64,000 nucleotides of DNA from Rhizobium sp. N324 (GCF_001664485.1 NZ_CP013630.1:2173001-2237000); one strand, 5' to 3'. Counted from the first letter of the stretch, positions 8,136 to 16,918 are shown. The notes: generated from the sequence alone by a model not told the origin. Translations and numbers: made by a program.

Positions 8136-8648
8136 ATGGCGTCAAGAAATAATGTGCAAAATACACGCATGTCCGAAAAGCTTCGTGAGTTGCATGGGGC
8201 TTTGATCGAGATTGTCAGCGTCATGAACCGGCCGCAGCGCGACGAGCAGATGGTCCGCGAGGCGGGAATTTCGCTCGATCGTGCGCTGTTTCCGCTGCTG
8301 GTCACGGTGGAACGCCTCGGCCCGATCGGCGTGGTCGAGCTCGCCGACCGCGCCGGGCGCGACTACACCACCGTCAGCCGTCAGGTCGCCAAGCTCGAAA
8401 GCCTCGGTCTGGTGGAGCGCCGGGGAAGTGCCGCCGATCGCCGCGTGCGCGAGGCGGTCATCAGCCCGAAAGGCAAGGCGATGACCGACCGCATCGACGT
8501 GGCACGCGAAAGGATCGGCCGCGCCATCTTCGAGCGCTGGGACGAGCACGACTTCAACGAGCTGGTGCGGTTGATGCGCAAGTTTGCAGAGGATATCAGC
8601 GGCGATACCGTCGGCAGCGCGTCGATCCCGCATGCCGACAGCGAATGA
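8136..8648 (+). CDS. MarR family transcriptional regulator
   Basis: 170 aa. Central winged helix-turn-helix: GPIGVVELADRAGRDYTTVSRQVAKLESLGLVERR, then the wing AADRRVREAVISPKGK (residues ~55-115), flanked by dimerisation helices. GGAG seven bases before ATG 8136 fixes the start; an upstream frame would overlap the operator. MarR proteins usually repress a divergent or own operon and release DNA on binding a phenolic or similar ligand, which fits the divergent monooxygenase-pump pair. Two matching operator-like sites lie at 8103-8117 and 8153-8167. Confidence 0.9.
   Translation: MASRNNVQNTRMSEKLRELHGALIEIVSVMNRPQRDEQMVREAGISLDRALFPLLVTVERLGPIGVVELADRAGRDYTTVSRQVAKLESLGLVERRGSAADRRVREAVISPKGKAMTDRIDVARERIGRAIFERWDEHDFNELVRLMRKFAEDISGDTVGSASIPHADSE
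8153..8167. promoter_or_regulatory. Possible MarR operator 2, inside marR
   Basis: TGTGCA-N3-TACACG resembles operator 1 (TGTGTA-N3-TGCACA); their centres are 50 bases apart. It lies in the first codons of marR, so it would act as an autoregulatory roadblock. Its symmetry is weaker (4 of 7 pairs). Confidence 0.4.
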
Positions 8649-8735
8649 AAGTGGAGCGTGCGAAGCCATTGCACCGGCCTGTCTGGAGTGCTTTTCTTGG
8701 CACCTCTGCAATTCAACGCTCTCCGGTGATTCCCA

Positions 8736-9215
8736 ATGTTCGAAATTCTGTGGCGCGGCCTGGCGATCGGCGCCGGCGCAACCATCCTTATGGACCTTTG
8801 GGCGATCGTGCTCACCAAGGTCTTCGGCCAGACGCCGCCCAACTGGGCGCCGGTCGGCCGCTGGTTCTGGCATCTCCGCCGCGGCAAGGTCTTTCACGAC
8901 AGCATCGCCGATGCCGAACCCTATGCCAATGAACTGGCGCTCGGCTGGTTCAGCCATTACGCTGTCGGCATTGTCTATGGCGTGATCTTCGCCCTCGTCA
9001 TGGGGCAGGGCTGGCTCGCCGCCCCGACATTCCTCCCCGCCTGGATCTTCGGCATCGTCACCGTCGGGGCAGGGTGGTTCCTGCTGCAGCCGGGCCTCGG
9101 CATCGGCTGGGCCGCTTCCAAACATCCGACCCCGAACAAGGTCCGGTGCTTCAATCTGCTGGCGCATACGGTGTTTGCATTGGGGCTTTATGGGACGGCG
9201 TTGATTCTGCGCTGA
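8736..9215 (+). CDS. DUF2938 family membrane protein
   Basis: 159 aa with about four membrane segments: MFEILWRGLAIGAGATILMD, the HYAVGIVYGVIFALVMGQGW region, LPAWIFGIVTVGAGWFLL and LLAHTVFALGLYGTALIL. Conserved features of DUF2938 are visible: NWAPVGRWFWHLRRGKVFH and the FLLQPGLGIGWAASKHP loop. The function of the family is not known. It follows marR by 87 bases in the same direction and could be read from the same promoter. Confidence 0.8.
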   Translation: MFEILWRGLAIGAGATILMDLWAIVLTKVFGQTPPNWAPVGRWFWHLRRGKVFHDSIADAEPYANELALGWFSHYAVGIVYGVIFALVMGQGWLAAPTFLPAWIFGIVTVGAGWFLLQPGLGIGWAASKHPTPNKVRCFNLLAHTVFALGLYGTALILR

Positions 9216-9226
9216 GATTGCCAAAA

Positions 9227-9266
9227 ACCCCTCCCCAACCCCTCCCCACAAGGGGGAGGGACTAAG
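9227..9266 (+). repeat. 40-base inverted repeat, left copy
   Basis: Perfect inverted partner of 9362-9401: C-rich, with ACCCCTCCCC repeated and then AAGGGGGAGGGACT. Of the common rhizobial intergenic type. The two copies enclose 95 bases and could form a large cruciform or a 40-base-pair RNA stem. Confidence 0.85.
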
Positions 9267-9361
9267 CTGTGGTGTCTGGCGGCGAGCGAAAGCAGAGTCG
9301 TATTGGCTGGTTGCCGTTCGACAGATTGATACGATAGAGTTTATGTGAAGCGGTGCCGCAT

Positions 9362-9401
9362 CTTAGTCCCTCCCCCTTGTGGGGAGGGGTTGGGGAGGGG
9401 T
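9362..9401 (-). repeat. 40-base inverted repeat, right copy
   Basis: Exact reverse complement of 9227-9266. It lies between the convergent DUF2938 and ThuA-like genes, so the pair could serve as a bidirectional transcription stop. Confidence 0.85.
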
Positions 9402-9425
9402 CTTTTGGTTCCCCGAAGCCCTATT

Positions 9426-10067
9426 TCAGCGCGCCGCCCAATTGGCGCCACGGCGGAAGATCGTCTTCATCTCGGGCACGTCGAACTCCTTGGCCTGATG
9501 GCCGAGCGAGGAATAGAAAACCCGGCCCTCGCCGTATTTGCGCTTCCAGACGACGGGCATGACGACGCCGTCGATCCAGTAGGCGTGCTCGCCGGTGAAT
9601 TTCGTCGTCGCCAGAACCTCGTTCGAGGGGTCGACATGCATGTAATATTGCTCTGACGTATAGGGGAAATCGGCAATCCCCTCCATCAGCGGATCGTCCG
9701 GCCGGGTGATGTTGACGGTATAGTCGATGATGTTGCCGGGGTGGGCCACCCACTGGCCGCCGATGATGAACTGATAGTCGACGGAGTCGCGGAAGGCATC
9801 GCCCGCGCCGCCGTGATAGCCGGCGATGCCGACGCCGCTCTCGATGGCGGCGGCGAGGTTCTTGACCTCTTCCTTCTCGATCTTCGACATCGTCATGATC
9901 GGCACGATGAGGCTGAGATCATGCACGGACGGGTCGGCCAGCGCCTCGGTGCCATGTTCGAGATAGACCTTGAAGCCGTCCTCCTCGAGCATGGTCTTGA
10001 TGATTTCGGCGCATTCCTGCGGCTCATGGCCGCTCCAGCCGCCCCAGACGATCAGTGCTTCACGCAT
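9426..10067 (-). CDS. ThuA-like protein (trehalose-utilization type, class I glutamine amidotransferase-like fold)
   Basis: 213 aa. ALIVWGGWSGHEP opens the fold; GVGIAGYHGGAGDAF and YMHVDPSNEVLATT are typical of the ThuA superfamily. ThuA of S. meliloti works with the Gfo/Idh dehydrogenase ThuB in oxidising trehalose-type disaccharides. Here the gene follows a Gfo/Idh gene by 17 bases, and the unit faces a CUT1 importer. Of two candidate ATGs, the second (10067) is preferred because AGGAGG lies seven bases before it. Likely cytoplasmic; substrate unknown. The identity as thuA proper is not claimed, since the gene order differs from thuEFGKAB. Confidence 0.85.
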   Translation of the reverse strand: MREALIVWGGWSGHEPQECAEIIKTMLEEDGFKVYLEHGTEALADPSVHDLSLIVPIMTMSKIEKEEVKNLAAAIESGVGIAGYHGGAGDAFRDSVDYQFIIGGQWVAHPGNIIDYTVNITRPDDPLMEGIADFPYTSEQYYMHVDPSNEVLATTKFTGEHAYWIDGVVMPVVWKRKYGEGRVFYSSLGHQAKEFDVPEMKTIFRRGANWAAR

Positions 10068-10084
10068 AGTCATTCCTCCTGAAA

Positions 10085-11185
10085 TTATTTCGCCAGCCGT
10101 CCGTCGACGATGGATTGCGATAAGGGGGCAGGGCGCTCCACGGCCGTTGAGATCGCCACCGTCCGGCCGGTCGCAGACGCGGTGTGGAAGGCTTCCATGA
10201 CCTCCAGCACATGCAGCGCCAGATCGCCATTGGCGCGATGCGGCCGGTTGGAGCGGATCGCATGGGCCAAGTCGGCGACGCCGAGCGAGCGATAATTGCC
10301 ATCGGCATAGGGAGATGTGAGGGGCTGATCCTCGAATTGGCCGCCCTTCCTGAGATATTCGACAGGGCCCTCGAATTTGTTGGGATCGGGCACGATAAGC
10401 GTGCCCTCGGTGCCGTAGACCTCGAGCGGCACATGCTTGTGGCCGGCGACGTCGAAGCTCATGGCGATCTGGACGACGGCGCCGCCCGCAAAAGCCATCA
10501 TCCCGGCGACGTGGGTCGGCACATGCACGGGAATACGCTCACCGTTGCGCGGTTCGCTTGATATCAGCCGTTCGGCCCGCGGCGTCGTCGCAAAGCCGGC
10601 CACTTGAGCGACCGGCCCGAGCAGATTGACGAGATCGGTGATGTAATAGGGACCCATGTCGAGCATCGGCCCGCCGCCAACTTCGTAATAGAAGGCGGGA
10701 TTCGGATGCCAACGCTCATGGCCCGGGCACATGAAGCTCGCCGAGCCGCCGACCGGCCGGCCGATCACGCCCTGGTCGATCAAGGCACGGGCAGTCTGAT
10801 GGCCGCCGCCGAGGAAGGTGTCAGGGGCTGCGCCGATGCGCAGATTCCTGGCCTTGGCGGCCTCCGCCAATTTTTTCCCTTCCGCGAAATTAATCCCGAG
10901 CGGCTTTTCCGAATAGGTGTGCTTGCCGGCCTCGAGCGCCTGCAGCGCGACCGTGACATGGGCTTTCGGGATCGTGAGATTGACGATGATTTCGACCTTG
11001 GGGTCGGCGAAAAGCTCCTCGACCGTTCTGGCGGGAACGTTGAATTCACGCGCCTTGGCTTCCGCCAGTTCCCGGTTGAGATCGGCGACGCCGCGGATGT
11101 CGAGAATGGGAAAGGAGGCCATCGCTTTGAGATAGGCGCCCGAAATGTTGCCACATCCGATGATGCCGATACCGACTCTTTCCAT
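10085..11185 (-). CDS. Gfo/Idh/MocA family NAD(P)-dependent sugar dehydrogenase
   Basis: 366 aa. Rossmann start VGIGIIGCGNISGAYLKA (G-x-G-x-x-S), then the family's EKPLGIN motif (YSEKPLGINFAEG, residues ~93-105) with the catalytic Lys, and the C-terminal substrate sheet with GGGPMLDMGPYYITDLVNLLG. It would oxidise or epimerise a sugar, probably the one taken up by the divergent importer; C3 oxidation of a glycoside is an attractive guess given ThuA next door. Start at 11185 follows GGAGG by five bases. Lies between the ROK gene (35 bases upstream) and the thuA-like gene: a three-gene operon. Confidence 0.9.
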   Translation of the reverse strand: MERVGIGIIGCGNISGAYLKAMASFPILDIRGVADLNRELAEAKAREFNVPARTVEELFADPKVEIIVNLTIPKAHVTVALQALEAGKHTYSEKPLGINFAEGKKLAEAAKARNLRIGAAPDTFLGGGHQTARALIDQGVIGRPVGGSASFMCPGHERWHPNPAFYYEVGGGPMLDMGPYYITDLVNLLGPVAQVAGFATTPRAERLISSEPRNGERIPVHVPTHVAGMMAFAGGAVVQIAMSFDVAGHKHVPLEVYGTEGTLIVPDPNKFEGPVEYLRKGGQFEDQPLTSPYADGNYRSLGVADLAHAIRSNRPHRANGDLALHVLEVMEAFHTASATGRTVAISTAVERPAPLSQSIVDGRLAK

Positions 11186-11219
11186 GAATTCCTCCATCTG
11201 ATCGTGATTGTGACACCCG

Positions 11220-12419
11220 TCAGAGTGCCGGCCCGGTGGTGCTCCAGGGCGATTCGTAGAGTTCGTAGAGCGCCACCGCAGCGGCACCCTGCGCCCAGAA
11301 ATCGTCGCTCGAATCGTCGAAGACGAGTTCGCTCACCCCCTTCAGTGAGGGCGGAATGGCGAGCGCATAGGCGTCGCGCAGGCTGTTCAGGAATGGCTCG
11401 CCGAGCGCCAGGCTCGACCCGACAAGGATGACCCGCGGCGGCGCAAATAGCGTGACGATATTGGCAATGGTCAATCCCACCGCTTCGCCGGCGCGGATGG
11501 CGGCGCCGATCAGCCGGTCGTCATCGGCCTTGATCAGGGCCTGGGCATGCGTCATGCCGCGCCCGAGCCGGATGGCTTCGGCAAAACGCCCATCGGCCTG
11601 CTGTTCGCCGAGGATGGCGCTTTCGCCGGCCTGGCTGAACAGCCGCACCACGCCGCTCGGCCCCATGCCGAGCACCAGGTCACCGAGATTGTGGCTGAGA
11701 CCGCCGGCGCCGCGAAACAGGCGGTTGCCGTGTAGCACCCCGAGCCCCAGCGTCTGCTCCAATGAAATCAACACCATATCCTCGAGATCGCGCGCTTTGC
11801 CGAACCAGTGGTGGCCGAGCGTGATGGCATGCGCATCGCTTTCGACGATGGTCGGCGTCGACAACCGCGTCGACATCTCGGCGGCGAAATTGACATTGGT
11901 GTCCCGGAAGATCGGGCTGCTTCTGATGTAGCCGGTGCGGTGCTCGATGACGCCGGGAAAGCCGAGGCAGACGCTGTCGACATCCTCAAGCGACAGCCCG
12001 GCATCGACGACGCAGCGCCGCACGCCATCCTCGACCAGATCGGCGATGACGCCGATCGGCTGCCGGTCGAGGCGGATCGGCAAAGCGAGTTTCGACAGCA
12101 CGTCGCCGCGGAAATTGGTGACGACGAAGACCATCCGGTTGGCGGCGATCTTGCCGCCGACGACGCGGGCGGCATCAGGATTGAGCTCCAGCGCCACGCG
12201 CGGCCTGCCGCGCACCGCCTCGTTGCGGATATCGCCTTCGTGGCGCGGCAGGATCAGCCCGTCGTCGAGCAGCGAGGCGGTGATGGCGGAAACCGTGGTG
12301 GTGGAGAGTTCGGTGCGTTCGCTGATCTCGATGCGCGAGATCGGACCGTGGCGCCGGATGGTATCGAGCACGTTCAAGCGATTGATCGCGCGCATCAATT
12401 CTGGATCTGCGGTCTTCAT
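11220..12419 (-). CDS. ROK family transcriptional regulator
   Basis: 399 aa. N-terminal winged helix: RAINRLNVLDTIRRHGPISR and IEISERTELSTTTVSAIT (residues ~10-55), then the two-lobed ROK domain. The sugar-kinase signature is eroded (GNRLFRGAGGLSHNLGD), and the zinc-binding Cys cluster (CxCGxxGC) that follows in NagC/Mlc is absent: the matching stretch reads GPSGVVRLFSQAGE. It probably acts as a sugar-responsive repressor of its own operon and of the divergent importer. The operon continues with the Gfo/Idh and ThuA-like genes. No strong ribosome site is seen. Confidence 0.9.
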   Translation of the reverse strand: MKTADPELMRAINRLNVLDTIRRHGPISRIEISERTELSTTTVSAITASLLDDGLILPRHEGDIRNEAVRGRPRVALELNPDAARVVGGKIAANRMVFVVTNFRGDVLSKLALPIRLDRQPIGVIADLVEDGVRRCVVDAGLSLEDVDSVCLGFPGVIEHRTGYIRSSPIFRDTNVNFAAEMSTRLSTPTIVESDAHAITLGHHWFGKARDLEDMVLISLEQTLGLGVLHGNRLFRGAGGLSHNLGDLVLGMGPSGVVRLFSQAGESAILGEQQADGRFAEAIRLGRGMTHAQALIKADDDRLIGAAIRAGEAVGLTIANIVTLFAPPRVILVGSSLALGEPFLNSLRDAYALAIPPSLKGVSELVFDDSSDDFWAQGAAAVALYELYESPWSTTGPAL

Positions 12420-12452
12420 GAAAAACTAGCCGGCATCGTTCGTTGGGCGGAA

Positions 12453-12539
12453 CCCAATATTTTTAACGGGTTACGAAATAAATAGCAGGCAATCCCGTGA
12501 GGCTGTCAAGCGCATTTGGTAAAAATAGCGGTAATTGGG
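12453..12539. promoter_or_regulatory. Possible ROK operator region and importer promoter
   Basis: CCCAATATTTTTA (12453-12465) recurs in inverted, diverged form at 12520-12539 (TAAAAATA then ATTGGG), within the 198-base divergent promoter. TTGACA at 12540-12545 directly adjoins the second arm and has a weak -10 about 17 bases on. The arms could be ROK regulator half-sites. Confidence 0.35.
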
Positions 12540-12617
12540 TTGACATCCGGCAAAAGCTCCGTTGAATTAATCCGCATTGGGGAAAAATTGTGAGGATAGG
12601 TCCCCGGGAGGAAAATC

Positions 12618-13922
12618 ATGAATTTTATGCTGAAGAACGCCGCTTTCGGCGGCAGGCGCATCGTATCCATGGCCGCGGCAGCCGGCATGTTGCTGGCGGG
12701 AGCGGGTGCCGCCTCCGCGACGACGGTGGTCAAATGGCTGCATCTCGAGCTCGACCCGAAAAACGTCGCGGCCTGGGAAGACATCGTCAAGAAATACGAA
12801 GCCCAGCATCCCGACGTCGACATCCAGATGCAGTTCCTCGAAAACGAGGCCTTCAAGGCCAAGCTTCCCACTCTGCTGCAATCCGACGACGTGCCGGATT
12901 TCTTTTTCAGCTGGGGCGGCGGCGTGTTGAAGCAGCAGTCCGAGACCGGCGCGCTGCAGGATGTGACGGCAGCCCTTGATGCCGATGGCGGCAAGCTGCG
13001 CAAGGCCTATACCCCGGCCTCGGTCGACGGCTTGACCTTCGAGGGCAAGACCTGGGCTATTCCCTACAAGGTCGGCCTAGTCAGCTTTTTCTACAACAAG
13101 GCGCTGTTTGCCAAGGCTGACGTCAAGGCCGAGGACATCAAGACCTGGACTGATTTCCTCGCGGCGGTGAAGAAGATCAAGGCGGCCGGCATCGTGCCGA
13201 TTGCCGGCGGTGGCGGCGAGAAATGGCCGATCCATTTCTACTGGAGCTATCTCGTCATGCGCGAAGGCGGCCAGAAGGTCTTCGACGCCGCCAAGAACGG
13301 CGAGGGTGAAGGCTTCCTCGATCCCGCCATCATCAAAGCCGGCGACGATCTTGCCGAACTCGGCAAGCTCGAGCCTTTCCAGCCCGGCTATCTCGGCGCC
13401 ACCTGGCCGCAGACGCTCGGCGTCTTCGGTGACGGCAAGGCTGCGATGATCCTCGGCTTTGAAGCGACCGAGGCCAACCAGCGCAAGAATGCCGGCGACG
13501 GCAAGGGGCTTTCCTCAGACAATATCGGCCGTTTCGTCTTCCCGACGGTCGAGGGCGGCGCCGGCAAGCCGACCGATACGCTCGGCGGCCTGAACGGCTG
13601 GGCCGTCACCAAGAAGGCCTCCAAGGAGGCGCTGGATTTCCTCGCCTTCCTCACCAACGCCGAGAACGAGCGGGCGATGGCCAAATCAGGCATGCTTCTG
13701 CCCGTGGCCGTCGGGGCCGATGATGGCGTCGTCAACCCGCTGCTGGCCGAATCGGCGAAACAGCTTGCCGGTTCGACCTGGCATCAGAACTTCTTCGACC
13801 AGGATCTCGGTGCGGCCGTCGGCCGTGTCGTCAACGACGTCTCGGTGGAAATCGTCTCCGGCCAGATGAACTCCAACGATGGCGCCCAGATGATCCAGGA
13901 CGCTTTCGAGCTGGAACAATAA
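12618..13922 (+). CDS. CUT1-type sugar-binding protein (family 1)
   Basis: 434 aa. Signal peptide ending ~residue 34 (GMLLAGAGAASA/TTVVKW). The mature part has the UgpB/MalE-like sequence: WEDIVKKYEAQHPDVDIQMQ, LPTLLQSDDVPDFFFSWGGG, and WAIPYKVGLVSFFYNKALF. It captures an oligosaccharide in the periplasm for the two permeases and ATPase downstream. GGGAGG lies just upstream of the ATG. Divergent from the ROK operon, which supplies the likely regulator and catabolic enzymes. Confidence 0.92.
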   Translation: MNFMLKNAAFGGRRIVSMAAAAGMLLAGAGAASATTVVKWLHLELDPKNVAAWEDIVKKYEAQHPDVDIQMQFLENEAFKAKLPTLLQSDDVPDFFFSWGGGVLKQQSETGALQDVTAALDADGGKLRKAYTPASVDGLTFEGKTWAIPYKVGLVSFFYNKALFAKADVKAEDIKTWTDFLAAVKKIKAAGIVPIAGGGGEKWPIHFYWSYLVMREGGQKVFDAAKNGEGEGFLDPAIIKAGDDLAELGKLEPFQPGYLGATWPQTLGVFGDGKAAMILGFEATEANQRKNAGDGKGLSSDNIGRFVFPTVEGGAGKPTDTLGGLNGWAVTKKASKEALDFLAFLTNAENERAMAKSGMLLPVAVGADDGVVNPLLAESAKQLAGSTWHQNFFDQDLGAAVGRVVNDVSVEIVSGQMNSNDGAQMIQDAFELEQ

Positions 13923-14001
13923 CCAGCGCCCGCAGAGCCTTCCCGGCGCTCCCGATCAAGCGGAGCGCCGGCATTGCTGCCGACGAACGAAAGCAGGACC
14001 A

Positions 14002-14940
14002 ATGGCCAATATTTCAGTCCCCTCGATAACGACTGCCGCAAGGCCGGCACGCAGAGCCGCAAACAGCAGGAGTTCGGTCGCCCACGACCGGCTGGCGGTG
14101 CTCTTGCTCTTTCTGCCGCCGGCGCTGCTGCTCTTCACGCTTTTCGTCATCATGCCGATGGGCGAGGCGGCCTGGTACAGCCTCTACAAATGGAATGGCT
14201 ACGGCACGCCGACCGAGTTCATCGCGCTCCGCAATTTCCAGGTGCTGTTCCGCAACGCGGCCTTCACCCAGGCGCTGGTCAATAATGGCCTGATCATCGT
14301 CATCTCGATCTGCATCCAGGTGCCGCTCGCCATCTGGCTTGCCACGATGCTCGCCCACCGCATCCCGGGCGTCGTCGGCTACCGGCTGATCTTCTTCCTG
14401 CCCTATGTGCTGGCCGATGTTGCCGCCGGCCTGATCTGGCGCTTCGTCTATGACGGCGATTACGGGCTGTTTGCCGCCGTTTCCAACTTCTTCGGCTTCG
14501 CCAATCCCTATGTGCTTGCCGACAAGGATGTGGCGATCTACGCCGTGCTCGGCGTCATCGTCTGGAAATATTTCGGCTTTCACATGATGCTGTTCATCGC
14601 CGGGCTGCAATCGGTCGACAAGAGCGTGCTTGAGGCGGCCGAAATCGACGGCGCCACCGGCTGGCAGAAATTCCGCTATGTCACGCTGCCGCTGCTCGGT
14701 TCGACCTTGCGTCTGTCCATCTTCTTCGCCGTCGTCGGTTCGCTGCAGCTCTTCGACATGATCATGCCGCTCACCGGCGGCGGCCCGTCCAACTCCACCC
14801 AGACAATGGTCACCTTTCTCTACACCTATGGCGTCATGCGCATGCAGGTGGGTCTCGGCAGCGCCGTCGGCGTCGTGCTCTTCATCATCTGCGTGACGCT
14901 CGCCTTCGGTTACAAAAGGATCTTCATGCGCCATGACTGA
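14002..14940 (+). CDS. CUT1 sugar ABC permease (MalF/UgpA type)
   Basis: 312 aa with six membrane segments; the N-terminal helix LAVLLLFLPPALLLFTLFVI begins at ~33. The EAA loop is EAAEIDGATGWQKFRYVTLPLL, which docks the ATPase. The C-terminal LTGGGPSNSTQTMVTFLY is characteristic of this subfamily. Forms the inner-membrane channel with the product of the next gene, whose start overlaps this stop by eight bases. Confidence 0.92.
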   Translation: MANISVPSITTAARPARRAANSRSSVAHDRLAVLLLFLPPALLLFTLFVIMPMGEAAWYSLYKWNGYGTPTEFIALRNFQVLFRNAAFTQALVNNGLIIVISICIQVPLAIWLATMLAHRIPGVVGYRLIFFLPYVLADVAAGLIWRFVYDGDYGLFAAVSNFFGFANPYVLADKDVAIYAVLGVIVWKYFGFHMMLFIAGLQSVDKSVLEAAEIDGATGWQKFRYVTLPLLGSTLRLSIFFAVVGSLQLFDMIMPLTGGGPSNSTQTMVTFLYTYGVMRMQVGLGSAVGVVLFIICVTLAFGYKRIFMRHD

Positions 14941-15781
14941 TATGAGCTCTTCCATCCGCATGCGCGCCTCGACCCGCATCTACCTCTACGTGTCGCTGAC
15001 CCTGATTGCCGCCATCGTGCTGATCCCGCTGCTGACGACGGCGCTCGGCGGCTTCAAGACGCTGGGCGACCTGCGCACCAATCCCTTCGGCCTGCCGACG
15101 GAATGGCAGTGGGCGAATTATACCGACATCCTGTTCGGCGAGCGTTACTGGCTGCAGATAGGCAATTCGCTGATCATTGCAGCGCTCACCGTGCTGCTGA
15201 CGCTGATCGTCTCGTCGATGGCGGCCTTCGCCTTTGCCCATGTGCGCTTCTTCGGTTCGTCCTTCCTGCTCAATTATTTCCTGCTCGGGCTGATGTTTCC
15301 GGCAGCGACCGCGATCCTGCCGCTGTTCATCCGCATCCGCGATCTCGGCTTGTTGAATACCTATTGGGGCGTGGTGCTGCCGCAGGTGGCCTTCGGCCTC
15401 GGCATGAGCATCCTGTTGTTCCGGAACTATTTCCGCAACCTTCCGGAAGAATTGTTTCAGGCGGCCTTCGTCGATGGCTGCGGCTATCTCCGGTTCTTCT
15501 GGCATATCTCGCTGCCGCTCTCCCGGCCGATCGTCGCCACCGTCAGCATCATCTCCTTCGTCGGCAGCTGGAACAGCTACATCCTGCCGCTGATCATGCT
15601 GAACTCGGAATCGAAATATCCCTGGCCGCTCGGCATCATGGTCTATCGCGGCGAATACGGCACGGAATGGCAATTGGTGCTGGCCTTCATCACCCTGACC
15701 ATCCTGCCGACTATCATCGTCTTCTTCGTCGCCCAGCGGCACATCATCGCCGGCCTGACCGCCGGCGCCGTCAAGTCCTGA
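14933..15781 (+). CDS. CUT1 sugar ABC permease (MalG/UgpE type)
   Basis: 282 aa, six membrane segments starting [20 protein letters not shown]. The EAA loop [22 protein letters not shown] is slightly divergent (Gln-Ala-Ala for Glu-Ala-Ala). [12 protein letters not shown] is the conserved region before the last helices. Overlaps the first permease gene by eight bases, so translation is coupled. Confidence 0.92.
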   Translation: MTDMSSSIRMRASTRIYLYVSLTLIAAIVLIPLLTTALGGFKTLGDLRTNPFGLPTEWQWANYTDILFGERYWLQIGNSLIIAALTVLLTLIVSSMAAFAFAHVRFFGSSFLLNYFLLGLMFPAATAILPLFIRIRDLGLLNTYWGVVLPQVAFGLGMSILLFRNYFRNLPEELFQAAFVDGCGYLRFFWHISLPLSRPIVATVSIISFVGSWNSYILPLIMLNSESKYPWPLGIMVYRGEYGTEWQLVLAFITLTILPTIIVFFVAQRHIIAGLTAGAVKS

Positions 15782-15804
15782 GCCGAACTATTGGAGCTGC
15801 AATC

Positions 15805-16878
15805 ATGGCATCCGTTTCACTGCACGATGTAACCAAGGCCTATGGCGCCGTCGACGTCATCCACGGCATTTCGCTTCATATCGAGGATGGCGAATTCGTC
15901 GCCCTGGTCGGCCCGTCCGGCTGTGGAAAATCGACGCTGTTGCGGATGATCGCCGGCCTTGAGGAGATCACCGATGGCGAGATCGCCATCGGCGGCAATA
16001 TCGTCAACGCCATGACACCGCGCGAGCGCAACATCGCGATGGTCTTCCAGTCCTACGCGCTCTATCCGCATATGACGGTCGCTGAAAACATGGGCTTCAA
16101 CCTGAAGCTCGCCGGCGTCGCCAAACCCCAGATCGAGGCCCGCGTTGCCGAGGCCGCCCGCATGCTCGATCTTGCCGCGCTGCTCGACCGCAAGCCGGCC
16201 CAGCTTTCCGGCGGCCAGCGCCAGCGCGTCGCCATGGGCCGCGCCGTCGTCCGCAACCCGGCCGTTTTCCTGTTCGATGAGCCGCTCTCCAACCTCGATG
16301 CGAAGCTGCGCGTGCAGATGCGCTCGGAGATCAAGACGCTGCACCAGAAGGTGAAGACGACCTCGATCTATGTCACCCATGACCAGATCGAAGCAATGAC
16401 GCTCGCCGACCGCATCGTCGTGCTCAATCAGGGCAGGGTGGAGCAGTCGGGCACGCCGCTCGAACTTTACAAGAAGCCGGCCAACCTCTTCGTCGCCGCC
16501 TTCATCGGCTCGCCGGCGATGAACATGCTCGACGGCACGGTGGAGGGTCAAAACGGCGCGCCCGCCGCCCGCCTCGAAGATGGCACGGCGATCCGTATCG
16601 CGCCCGACCGCCGGGTCAGGCCCGGCCAGGCCGTCACCATCGGCCTGCGCCCCGAACATCTTATTCCCGGCCTGTCGGCCGGCACGCCGCTTGCCGGCCG
16701 CACCATGCTGGTGGAACCCACAGGCGCCCAGACCCATGTGGTCTTCGACCTCGCCGGCCAGCAAGTCACCGCCATCGTCGATGGCGAATACCCCGCCCGC
16801 TACGGCACGGTGTTCGAGGCAAGCATTGCCAGCGACCAGGTCCACGTCTTCGACCGCGGCAGCGGGGTGGCTCTGTAG
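15805..16878 (+). CDS. Sugar ABC transporter ATPase (UgpC/MsmK type)
   Basis: 357 aa. Walker [10 protein letters not shown] at 36-44, ABC signature [14 protein letters not shown], Walker [13 protein letters not shown] and switch His in [16 protein letters not shown]; residues ~240-357 form the OB-like MalK regulatory domain. Start at 15805 follows GGAG by eight bases; the frame continues far upstream only as a shadow of the permease gene. Completes the CUT1 importer. ATPases of this class can serve several importers. Confidence 0.93.
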   Translation: MASVSLHDVTKAYGAVDVIHGISLHIEDGEFVALVGPSGCGKSTLLRMIAGLEEITDGEIAIGGNIVNAMTPRERNIAMVFQSYALYPHMTVAENMGFNLKLAGVAKPQIEARVAEAARMLDLAALLDRKPAQLSGGQRQRVAMGRAVVRNPAVFLFDEPLSNLDAKLRVQMRSEIKTLHQKVKTTSIYVTHDQIEAMTLADRIVVLNQGRVEQSGTPLELYKKPANLFVAAFIGSPAMNMLDGTVEGQNGAPAARLEDGTAIRIAPDRRVRPGQAVTIGLRPEHLIPGLSAGTPLAGRTMLVEPTGAQTHVVFDLAGQQVTAIVDGEYPARYGTVFEASIASDQVHVFDRGSGVAL

Positions 16879-16889
16879 GCGGCCGACGC

Positions 16890-16918
16890 TGGACGCGTCG
16901 CGAGCAATGGTCTATAGC
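16890..16918 (+). promoter_or_regulatory. Possible promoter of the first SDR gene
   Basis: TGGACG (16890-16895), 17 bases, TATAGC (16913-16918): four of six matches in each box. Transcription would then start around 16925, at the start codon itself, which would make a leaderless message; no ribosome site is seen. Confidence 0.35.

Noticed and set aside
8142..9251. Minus-strand open frame of 369 codons opposite marR and the DUF2938 gene
   Set aside because: Covers two genes with clear families on the other strand.
15103..15804. Long N-terminal extension of the sugar ATPase frame
   Set aside because: It only runs through the permease gene in another frame; homology and a ribosome site place the ATPase start at 15805.
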